Shown: positions 47,601-59,600 of the stretch, one piece after another
Numbering within the stretch: position 1 is the stretch's first letter
Layout: the number at the start of each line of letters is the position of its first letter
Assembly: GCF_032062135.1 (NCBI RefSeq)
Contig: NC_092859.1
Coordinates: forward strand, 128,623,250 to 128,687,249
Length of the DNA: 64,000 nucleotides
Source of the DNA: Pyxicephalus adspersus
Taxonomy: Eukaryota; Chordata; Amphibia; Anura; Pyxicephalidae
Reading direction: 5' to 3'
Position numbers and translations under genes: made by a program
The notes under the pieces: generated by a model
Database searches by the model: none
Seen by the model: the letters and a program-made list of their open reading frames with translations, nothing else
What the model was told of the DNA's origin: nothing

Positions 47601-50600
47601 TGGACATCTTAAAACAGAATAAAAGTTTTCCAGCCTCATGCAGCTGGTGGACTATTTCCTAAACACCAATGCCTTGGGGAACGGTAGCCAATATTACAAA
47701 AAGTAAAAAGTTATTTTAAGTTTGAGTTATACGTTTTTTGTTATCTTGGGAAGTTTCCTTTCTGGATAGCTGGGCTTTAAGCAGTTGAATCAGTATCTTT
47801 GATTGCAAGAGAAAATTCCAACCAGTTATGTGTACCAATGTTCTTTTTGTAATAAACACCCGAGGAAAGGGTCGGTTTTCATTTAAAAAATCTGATAATA
47901 TTAAAAATTATCTTCATATATTCGTTCTTGAACGATTCTGACAGTAACAACAAATCCTGTATGGGGGAACCCCTGGTATATTTACTATAATCACAGCTCA
48001 CAGTATGTTAACATAGCAGTCAGTGGGAAAATGGCCAGTGAAAAGAATGTCACCTTTACAGATGCCCAAAAAAGATAATGGTGTCAGTTAAACTTCTATG
48101 TGAAGCACAGATTTCTCATTTTCTAAACTGGTAAAATCTTCCATTACTTGCTGCTGTGACACTTAAATCTTCATACCAAACTTCCCAGCACCTGGAAGAA
48201 GAGATATCCTATAGCAGAGACAGGCAAACTGCTAAATAGCTCTCATGTAATCTTTCACAACCAAGTACGTTAATACTCATGATGTAATGTGCTAGTAGCA
48301 ATGAGTGTGATTTTATTTGCTTTAACACAGCTAAACAGCTCTTCATGTGCTAAGCATATTTTCTGTTACCCAAGGGAGGGTCTCCTAAAATAGGGTGTAA
48401 CATAATGCCCCTGATTGAGTAAACAGCTTAGTGTTTACTTGTTAGGCTGGGCTTTTTCAAGAAACGATATTCACACGAAATGTACCATTTACCAATGGAG
48501 GCGTCTGGCTTGCAGGGGATAGTTAACAACAAATGACTAACTTGCTTTCTAAAGACACTTTCATATGATTTCCTTTTGTTTTCATTAAAGATTAACAAGA
48601 TACTACTAAGCTGTTTGATGGACTTTAATTCTTTGAGCATATTCAAAACATAGTTCATTTTATATCCAATAAGTTTTTATTAAAATGACAAAATGTAAAA
48701 AGGAGATAGCTGTGAATTATATAGGGAGATCACATAAAGATTAACTTTTTCATAATACGTATAATATGCAATATGCAAAGCCATACATTACCTGCCATTA
48801 ACAAATAACAGAGTCTCAAATAAATGGTGAAACTTTTAATCAGATGTTTTCATTTTAAATATACATAGAAAAAGAAAAATAATGTGAAGAAATCCAGATG
48901 GCTGCTATAGTAAATAAAATGATAGAGCAATTCTAGAATAGTGATCATGGTGGTAGTCGGAGTAATAATATGGGAGGAAATGAGTATGTAAAAATAAAAG
49001 CATAGGTAAGATAAGGTAAGATAAGGAAAGGATAACATAACGGGAGGAATTCAAAAAAGAAAGCAGAGGTCTAACTTACCAAGGTGTTCTGCATAGTTTA
49101 ATTGAAATTGTTGAAAAGATGGTGTTCTGCTAAAGAAGATACACTCAAATGGATCTTTTTTATCTTCTGAAGATCAGGGAGCTTTTCATAAAATCTTTGC
49201 CTGAGAAATTCAATGTTTGCATGATTGGAAAGGCAGAATTGAATATTCATAGGTTCTTTTAGTAGCTATAAAGATTTTTAAATCATTTAAACTGACATTA
49301 TTCATGAATCAGGTTTACCCTGCCCAACACAACTTTTCATGATATTCAGTCCCAGCATTATATGAACTGAATCATATACCCTCACCCAAACTCTTCTAAC
49401 TTTGGAACTATCCGTCAAAAATAGCCAATTGAATTGCACAGCTAAAGAATATTTGGGATTGATTCAGCCTTCAAATTGTGATTTTGGACTATAAACCACA
49501 CTTTATTTTATACACATCAAGCATTAGAAGCTGCAGCAGATATCTTGAGCACAGTGACTAAAGCTACGTACACACGTCAGATTTTTATCGCCCGATAATC
49601 GGCATCGGCCAATTATCGGGCGAAAATCTGCCGTGTGTACAGTCGGTGTCGTCCATCGTCCGGACGACCGACCTGCCGGATCCACGGACGATGGACGACA
49701 GCCGATCCTAATGAAAGGGAAGGGGAGATCCTTTCCAACGACAAAAAAGATCGTGAAAGATCCTTTCCAACGACAAAAATTGGAAGTGTGTACGCAGCTT
49801 TAGGTAGAGGGTTGGCAATATAAGTATGAAATTATACCTGAAACATAGAGATTTGATCTTTAGTCAAATAAAGGCTAGAAGGTGGTTTGCAAATGTTTGC
49901 TAAGGTATGAAGGCAGAATTTTATTCTTATTGTTTGTAGTTTCAAGAGATAAAACAGGTAACACATTAATTATAACAATTTGCTGACAGAAGGTACAAGA
50001 TGACTGATGCTGTATGTTTTTTGAGGCCTTGTATTGCACAAGTATTATCCATATGTTACATTATATAGTATGGTAGTCAAACCTCACTTATCTCCTTTTC
50101 TTTCAGTATAACCGGGTTTGGATCCCTGATGCAGATGAAGTTTGGAAATCTGCTGAAATCACAAAAGACTTGAAGATTGGGGACACTGTGCTTTACCTAC
50201 GCTTGGAAGATGGCTCTGTAAGAAAGGGAGGAGGAGAGGGTTATATTTCAAAAGACGTTAAGAGTTGTTGCTTTTAACAGCGATAAATAGTGGAATATTA
50301 GTACAATAAGTTAATGTAAATATTAATAATTACTTGTATTATCGTAGGACCTGAAATACTTAATTGAGAAAAGTCTGCCACCTCTCAGAAATCCAGACAT
50401 TCTTGTTGGAGAAAATGACCTCACCGCCCTCAGTTACCTACATGAGCCAGCTGTTCTCCACAACCTCAAGGTGCGATTCATGGAATCCAAACTTATCTAC
50501 ACCTACAGTGGTAAGCAAACATTGTGTCACAGCTACTTGTTTTTTCATGTTTTAAAGGGTGAAAATCATTAACTCATTTTTTCCTGAATGTTGGGCTAGC

Positions 50601-53600
50601 CGTACAGGAGAGCTTCTGATCACTCATTTACAAATAATAAGATATCATAGATTCAGCTTTTTTTTTTTTACCTGATATTCTCCTTTCTGTGCTTAGCTTC
50701 CCATCATGATGTGTAATGCCAATTACAGTCAGTGGATAACATTATGACTTTTCCAGTGTCCCTAATCCTCATACTGTCAGGGGTGATTCTCCTAAGTTAG
50801 CTATACGCTATCATTCATTCAACTGGATGATTATTAAAGGCTGGGTCTACACGGACATTTTTAAAAATGCATGTAAACATTCCTACTGTGTTTATATGCA
50901 ATTTGTGCACTTTTATAAGCGTTTTAAAGCTTGTGTTTAAAATGCTGGGAAACATCTATGCTGCGTTTTCCTGCATTTTTACCGCATTTACATTTACATT
51001 TCAAGCGCTTATAACCGCAGAAAAATGCGTGAAATCCCCCCATTGAAATCAGTGGAAGCCTTTAACTGCATTTGCTCACGTTTTTTGGTGTTTTCCCGCG
51101 TTAACCCCGTTTTTTTAACGTTGCAAGCAGCGCTTTAGAATAACACTCATAAGGAAACGTCCTGGTATAGTTTAGCCCATTGGAATGCATAGGAATTTCA
51201 AACATGGGCTTTTAAAGCCTTTCTGAGAAAACCCTGGGGAAATGTCCATGTAGACTAAGCCTAAAAAAAATCAGCATAGCATTGGTTAACAATTACAAAT
51301 TTCACACAAATTTAATTTAATCACTTTTGTTTGGTGCAGCAAAACACCTTCCAACTGTGAAACATTTCTAAATATTTACCACTACAATAAAATGAAATTC
51401 AACTTTTTTCATAAAAAAATGTTAGTAGGAAAAAAAAAAACATGAAATTATTTATAAAGTCAATGAAAAGAACATTAGTGTGTATCTAAACCCAAAAACA
51501 AAAATGTTATGTTTTACATCATACCAGACTTTAGGTTGGGTGGTTGTTAATTTTTTTCAGTTTTATTTTTTTATTTTACCGGTTAATCTTTCAAATAAAC
51601 TTCCCATCCCTAGGCAGCTACACTTATCCTCTATTATATCTACGGTATGTAGGGGGTCATTATTGCCACTTCGGATCGATTTCTGCCTTTGTTTATTACA
51701 CGGGGGGTGCAAAGACTAGTAAGTTACATAAAAAGACTATTATTAGATCATATAAAGTGATGAGGACAAATTCAAAAGTATCTTAGACTGAAAAATGAAA
51801 ACAATGCAGCCATTAAAGTGGTGGTAAGCTATATTATACAGTATTTCATTTTTGGGTTCAGTTATAATTTTATAATCTACAAATAACATTAACTTTTAGA
51901 AACCTGGTAGGCAGCATATTACTGTAGACTTTGATGGTTTGATGCTTTGGTTCCCTGCGTATCCAAGATTACTCTTTAACTTACTGTATATGCTCTTAAG
52001 AGTATACCTAAAGTATTAGCTACACTAATCATATTTTTTAAATATGTCACCAATCATAAGGTCAGGTTCAGACCCACTGTAAGATCGAGAGGACCCACAC
52101 AGCTCCCTGCAGCTGTCAGCTTGCCAGCCACTTGGTCACTCATATGCTTCTTAAAGAACCAACAACATCTGCACATTTGTCAGCTTGCAGAAGTGAGCGG
52201 TTTTATTCAGGGGTGTAATAGGGCAGGCACAGGGGGAAACCCCACACATGCCTACTCTTATTTTGCAAAGAATTCTTTGGTGGTCTGTGGGGGCCGCACC
52301 AGCCAGAGCCACAGACCATTTCTCTCATATGGAATTGCAGGCTCAGGACGGTGGGTGGGATGTCGCTCTGAACACAACCCGCCCACTCTCCCATCGCAGG
52401 TCTGAGTGGGTTCTGGTATCATGACATCACTCTGGGGGAAGTTTCTTCTCCTTTGGGTGACACATAGGCAGGGTGTAGTGGGGCGGACACGTGTACATAA
52501 GAATGATGAGCATGCGCGCTCGCCATGGATAGTACCGTGCCCATCCTCTTTTTTTCCGACTACATCCCTGGTTTTAGTACAGCTCACTGCCCCTCCTATT
52601 CATTCTCTATGGACCTGCTGCCTGGAGAAGCTACATGTACTGACACCCAAAAGCCAAGGGTTCCCTGGCATGAGGAAGCTGGAAATGCACAGCAACCTCA
52701 TGGCCAGTGTAAACATTGCCGAACAATAACATTTTTTATACACACTGTATACAATAATATAACAATAAATATGATATAATATTAGAAATACTGACAAAGA
52801 GCAATAAGGGAAACATATCATTAAATAATCTTAACAGTTGTTTTAAAAAATCCAGTATTCTGTTCTAACATTGTATCAAATTGACCACAAGTCTTACAAC
52901 ATGTTACAGGTCCTCAGTAATACATGCCTAAGTATTAATAATATAGATTTAGTTTTTTGATATTTTGGTATGTGTTATATCACAATGCAGAAACATTTAC
53001 ATATGCTTCTGCCATGACGGATAAACTCAAGAATGAAAAAAACTCACTTTAACTATAATAAATAAATAGTTGCAGATCTGCTTAACAAATACACCTGAAC
53101 AAATATGATCATGTTCACACCATGGTTAGCTTTAGCTCAGGTAATTAGAGACCCTGTAATATAATTCCAGAGGGTAATATTTCTTTTTTTAACAGTTTTG
53201 GCTAAAATTAGGTTTATTTCTGCAGGTGTGTTGTTTTACTTCATTTGTAACAGATTAAAGCAGTGTTTTCTAACCAGAGTTTCTCCAGAGGTTGCTGGGG
53301 GTTCCTCAGCTAAGGAGAAATGTGTGACTCTTAGTCCATTTCAAATAATACCAATGATTTTTTGGTGATCTGTAATGGTGACATTCTAACCACTGGTCAG
53401 CAGTAGAGGAGGCATTCTTCCTAGCACCACACTTATGTACTGTGAGCTGTGGATATAGTGATTATACTGAAGACCTGAAAGGTATTTCAAGGGTTCCCTT
53501 GTGTTAAAAAGGTCAGGAAACACGAATAAAAAGTTCAAGGAGGGGAGATAAAATAATTGGGTGTGTAACAGGATAATATAAAGCTAGTTTATTTCAATTT

Positions 53601-56600
53601 AATACCTTAGAGCTGCCTGATTAAGTGTTAAGGGATGTTTTTATCTTGTTTATTAGAATATTTGATTTTCTTTTGTTCAGTTATCCTTGTACATACATTT
53701 TAAAGAATTATACATTATGCCCATTAGACATATCAACTGTTAGAATGTTTGCTTTTGGTCTCAAGCATCATTGCTGAAAACTTTTCTCCCAGCGATCAGT
53801 CAGAAGCAAACCTGTGCTAGGGAAATCTGAAAGTTTATGGGCTTCTGTTCAGATCAGTTTGAGAATGTTCTGTTTTTGTTTTTCCATGTAGGTTTATGAG
53901 GATACAGGGCAATGCATGGTGAATGCTACAAATACATGATGAATGTCTGTAGACATGTGTTAATAAATGAATCCTAATGCAATGCACTCTGTATTTGTTG
54001 GGTGGCAAATACAGTTCTGTATTTGTTGGGTGGCTGTGATGAAATATGACTATTCCTAGTAATGACTCTGCAAACAAAAGAAAACTCACAATGCCATTTC
54101 AGCCGTTGGATAATATTGTTAAGCCAAGAAAGCCACTCTTTTCTTGCCAGCAACTGTTAAGTTGTTGATTCCACTAACAGTGGATCTAGAGCAGTGCTTT
54201 TCATGTACTTGGAAAGAAAAGCTGTGCAAGTATAAAAAAACAACACAGGTAATGACACATATTAAAGCATATCTTTACCCAAGAATAAAAATTTTATGTA
54301 TTGTAGCTCACTTAATTTTTTTTTTCAGGTTTGTTTATGTTCACCTGGTGATGTTGCCAGTAACACAGTATCTTTCCTGAACTAACAATTGGTGTAATTT
54401 GTATCCTGAATCCTTGGAGATGCAGTGTTATTAAAAATACATTTTTAATACGTGCAAACACATGTTTTTAAAACTTGTAGCACTTGTCTGAAAACTGAAA
54501 TAAAGTGACATTATTAGTCACTTGATTTTCCATGTTGTTACAATGAAAAATTTCGCTCCTTTTTTGCTGCACCAGTTCTTCCCGGAAAATGACCTCTAAA
54601 TAGCTTAGGAACTTAAAGCAGAACTAACCCTGTTTATACATCACCTGTCCCTTTCTGAAATAAAGCCCCGTAAACAGAGCTGGACCTTAAGGTAAAAAGT
54701 ATCTCTAAATCAATTGTTGAGGAATGAATGTTTTTTTATGAAACAGATAGGGTCTTTCCATATGTAACACATTATATTATCACATGATTTGCAAGGAACA
54801 TGACAGATTATAGGGAAATAAGGACAGGCCTTTCATGTACTTTGTGTTATGCGCTTCACTCCCACACCCACCTAAGTTTACATGTATCAGTTCAGACTGG
54901 TAGCACAGATGAAGCAGAAATTGTATGAGAATTGGCATCAAGAAAAGGCACTTGCACACCCAGCAGTACTAAGATTTTGGAAAAAAATCTATGAAACATT
55001 GGCAGTAGTCTGGGAAAGAGAAAACTGCTGAAAGCCTGGCACATGCACCCAAGACACCCAGATAAACATGCTCAGGTTATATATTACACATGTTTTATAT
55101 AATTTCCAGACAGCAGCACCTTTAGATGACTAGACTCCTTCTGGTTAGAACACAACCTAATTTTTTTTGCTGCCCATCTCCTGGCAAGTAGAAATATGTC
55201 AGCAGAAAGTCATAAGACAAGATGCTTAACACTTTCCTAAGAACATAAAAGACGGTGGACTACAAGACTTCTTGTCATTTTAAAGTATTGACTGAAAATT
55301 TACCTTTTTCCTGCAGGTATTATCTTGGTTGCAATCAATCCTTATAAAGAACTTCCAATATACGGGGATGCAATTATCCATGCATATAGTGGGCAAAATA
55401 TGGGAGACATGGACCCCCATATATTTGCTGTTGCAGAAGAGGCATACAAACAGATGGCCAGGTATCTTTGGGGTATTTAAATAAAATCAAGGTTTTCTAT
55501 TACTAAAAAGATTTGTTTTACAGTCCTTCCAGGTTTAAAATATACTTTCATATGCTATCAGCCCTTTTGCATATAAAATAAAGGCAGCAGCATGGGTGGG
55601 GGCACATTGGGATGCCACAAATCTTGCATTTCACTGCTGTTCTCAAAAAGAAACTTTCCGCTATGCTAAATTGTGATTTTAGAAGGTTATAAGCAATGAC
55701 AACTTTTAATATACAAGGCAATATGTAAAATCTTCCTATCCAAATCTAATTCAAACTTAAACATTTCTTTCCAAATCTGATAGAAGTGTTTTGCAAACCC
55801 ATGAGGTACAAAACATGATTATCCGTGTAAAGATGCTAATGCAGGGGTGTTAAACTCAATACACAGAGGCCGAAATTAAAAACTTAGACCAAGTTGCAGG
55901 CCACACTTGAAATTTATTGAAAAAATTGAGGACGTTTGGCTTTCCCATTAGATATAAAACATTTTCATATGGAAACAAGGAGGTTTTGCTTCAATTTGGA
56001 ACAAGCCTATAGTAGAGAAATAAGCCTAAGAAATGTTTTAAATTTTATTTAGGAAAAAATCTTATGCCTCTTTCTCTATTCGCTAATGAATGTCAACTGA
56101 GGAGGGGGCTTCTGCGTCTTTACTGACCACGGAAGATGCTTATAAAATCCTGACCATGTAGGGGAATCCTCCCACGTGTAGGGGAAGTGCTGGAAATGCC
56201 AGACGCGGCCAATGTAGGGCTAAATCCTATGAGTGCCTGGAACTCCCTCTTCACTGAAAAAACACCACTACTAAAATTCCCTGCGTCTCAAAAAAAAATG
56301 CGGAGCTTAATGTTATGAGTGGCTGGAAGTCCCTCTTCACTAAAATAATGACAAAAGTATCACTTGTGATTCACAGAAAAGTGTTTCTTGGAAATAATCA
56401 TATAAGCAACCAGAGATAAACGGAAAGCAGCAGAGGACAAGTTAGGCTATGTACAGATGAGCAATAATTGTCATTGGAAAGATCTTTCACGATCCTTTCC
56501 AATGACTAACGACTGCACTATGCATGAACAAGTGCTGTACATACAGCACCGTTCCGCAATATGGAGTGGAAGGGGGAGAACGAAGGAGCGGAACCCCGCT

Positions 56601-59600
56601 GCACTCTCTTCCCCTTCGCTTCTATTAAGATCGTTTGTCGTCCATCGCCCATAGATCCTCTAGGACGGTCGTTTGGACGATGGACGACTAGCGCTGTACG
56701 CATGCCAGATTCTAGTCTGATATTGGCCCTGAGCCTTGCACATGTGTATGTAGCCTTAGGCAATGAGAATACTTGTGCCCACTATTGTCTATAGCTGTAA
56801 CCATAGTAGTAAATGTTGGATCAGGATATTGTGTGGCAATAGGGTTACTGTGCTGAGGAAAAAATTTTGATCAATCCCCTGCATATTACTGCATGCTCTT
56901 CTCATGTGTTCTTGTTTCTTCTTATTGAGATTAATTGTTTTACTTTGCCAGAGAATGCAATGTGAAACCAAATGAATCTCTGCCTTCATTTGGTTTCACA
57001 TTGCATTCTCTGGCACAGTAAAACAATAAATATAGTAATAGCTAGTCAGTATAAACTCTGCGTGGTCCACGCATACGCTGCTGTTCAGTATATACGAGTG
57101 ATGCCACTACTACAATTCCCAGCATCACTTGCATCTATAAAATGCAAGGCCACTCATAGGCAGAGAGGCCGCTGGTCTAGAGACGCGTGTGATGCCGGTA
57201 ATTGTAGGTGCGGCATTGTACTCGCATTTATAGAACAGCGGCCCGCGCTACTGCAATCTGTACTAACAGCAATTCATATCAGGAATTCTTTTGGGGACCA
57301 AAAAAATGACGTGTCGGACCAGAGTTTGACACTCCTGTGCTAATGGATTGAAAATAATCCAGGGCCCAAGGTACAAACAATTCACCACTGCATGTACAGT
57401 TAGGTTTTGTATATTGTACAGAGCTTGTTCTTTCAATTGTCACTGTAAACTATCATGAAGAATTCTTTCCATTGACAATCATCTGACCTCTGTATAGGGC
57501 TTTAGTGATGGTATCTTTCTCCATTACCCAATTAGGAGTATTGATGTTGCCTTTTTAAAGCTGCATAAAGTGAACATTTATTTGTCTTAATTAAAGTATA
57601 TCTCTAAGTCACTTAGTGTTAGTGTGTTAGTTCCGCTAAAAACATCTGCTTGTATGACATTTCTAGATCTGAATAAAGTAGAAAAATTTAGGAATCTGGA
57701 AAGTTTTTAACTGTTATTGTTATATTATTTTATCCAAGAAATAATAGGAATCAGTCCATTATTGTGAGTGGAGAATCTGGAGCTGGGAAGACGGTGTCAG
57801 CAAGATATGCTATGCGTTACTTTGCCACAGTCAGTAAATCAAGCAGTAAGGCAAATGTGGAGGACAGAGTATTGGCATCTAACCCAATAACAGAGGTAAA
57901 AATGAAAAACAACGCATGTTATATAAGATAATTTCTTATATTATATTAGAACATCTATAATCCTCCTTTTTTTCTTTTTTTTTTTTAAATATACACAGTT
58001 TTTATGACATATGGGACTAGTGGGAATAGAAAAGTTTTTGGACCTGACAAACAAAAGAATTTACTAGCATATTTTTATGCCAGCTTTCAGTTGTAGTATT
58101 CACTATATGTAATGGTGAGGGCATGATTCTGTTGCCTATTGTAACTATTATTTAACACTATAATATCCAATATAGATATGACCTACCTAATAGAGGGTGT
58201 TATTCTGTGAGTGTTTCTCCATAACATTAGATTAGTTTCACTTTAGGAGGGTAGTGTAGCATACCTTTGCAGAATCTAATATCCTGCTAGGGGCTTGGAG
58301 AATAGGATATGGCATCTGAGGAGAAGGTGGACCTGAACTGGAGGAACAGGTGAGTGAGGATGTATTTTCTGAGCTTGAATCTAATTACGATCTGGTGTAT
58401 TTAAGTGGCCTTAAGGCCTAAATTCTGGAGGAGTCTTGGATGATTGGTGCACACCCCCAGAAAAAAAACTTTTTATAGAGTAAGAAGAGAGTTAGGATGG
58501 AAGTCTGAGTCAGGGACATTTTTCTACAAAGCAACAACTGGAATTAAATTTCAAGATAAAGAAATTGCTTGTAATCGTTAAAGAGATGAGGTGAACTAAG
58601 CCTGATGTTTATACTGTTCTATAATAAACCGGTCCTATTTGCTAAGCCAGCCTGGGACCCTGGACGGTTTATGCTGCCTGACAGTGCTATTTGAGATACT
58701 GCAGTGTGCTATAAGTAAGGGAGTGAGAATTGGGCTTCTATGCTGCTGAAAATAGGATTTCCATGTAAGACCATAGAGCAGGACTGGAGTCTTTTAGGGT
58801 GGCTGTATTTCCTATAGGAACGATAGCCCCAGACCTCAAGAAATGTCTAGGTGGAGAAAAAGTTTTGACCTGGTTGGAGCATTTCAGGGCCCCATGAACC
58901 TTGCTTGCATTGGAAGCCAAAAGGATCAGCTGCAAGTGCAAGTTGCTGGAACTCTTGAGTATGAGGCCCCAGAACTATTTAGAACATCTCTTTATCAGAG
59001 TCTTACACACCCTTTATTTTTTATTAATCATTTTAAACAGGATTTTATGTAGTCCCAACATATTATTCAGCGCTGTACAAAAAATAGGGGTTGCAAATGA
59101 CAGACAAACACAGACAGTGACACAGGAGGAGGAGAGGACCCTGCCCTGAAGAGCTTACAATCTAGGAGGTGGGGAAGTAACACACAATGGTAGGTTAGAT
59201 ATGTAGTGGTGGGAAGTAGTGAGGGTTTCAAAAGCCTGAAGAAGACAGGTAGGTAAGTTTGAAAAAATGGGTTTTGAGTTCTCTTTTAAATGAGCAGAAA
59301 GTAGGAGTAACCGTATAGGATTAGGAAGACCATTCCAGAGAGTTGGGGCAGCTCTAGAAAAGTCTTGGAGCCGTGCGTGTGATGAGGTTATGAGTGAGGA
59401 AGTCATTAGTAGGTCATTGGAGAGAGTGGCTAGGAGAATATTTTCCTTACCATGTCAGAGATGTAAGTGGGACAATAACTGTGGAAGGACTTGAAGGCAA
59501 AGCACAGGAGCCTGAATTTGATTCTAAGGTGAAATGGAAGCCAATGAAGAGAACTACAAAGAGATGCAGTGGGAGAGGAGTGGTGGGAAGGATAGATGAG

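Larger units (their letters stand above)
55842..57337. mobile_element. hAT-type element with 8-bp TSD and nested insertions
   Basis: Left end CAGGGGTGTTAAACTC, right end GAGTTTGACACTCCTG, flanked by TGCTAATG (55834-55841 and 57338-57345). Same family as 20632-21601: both have ACACAGAGG..CCGAAATTAAAAA near the left end and CTACAATTCCCRGCAT near the right. It is 526 bp longer because a TIR element (56445-56755) and a hairpin segment (56935-57026) lie inside. Confidence 0.9.
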
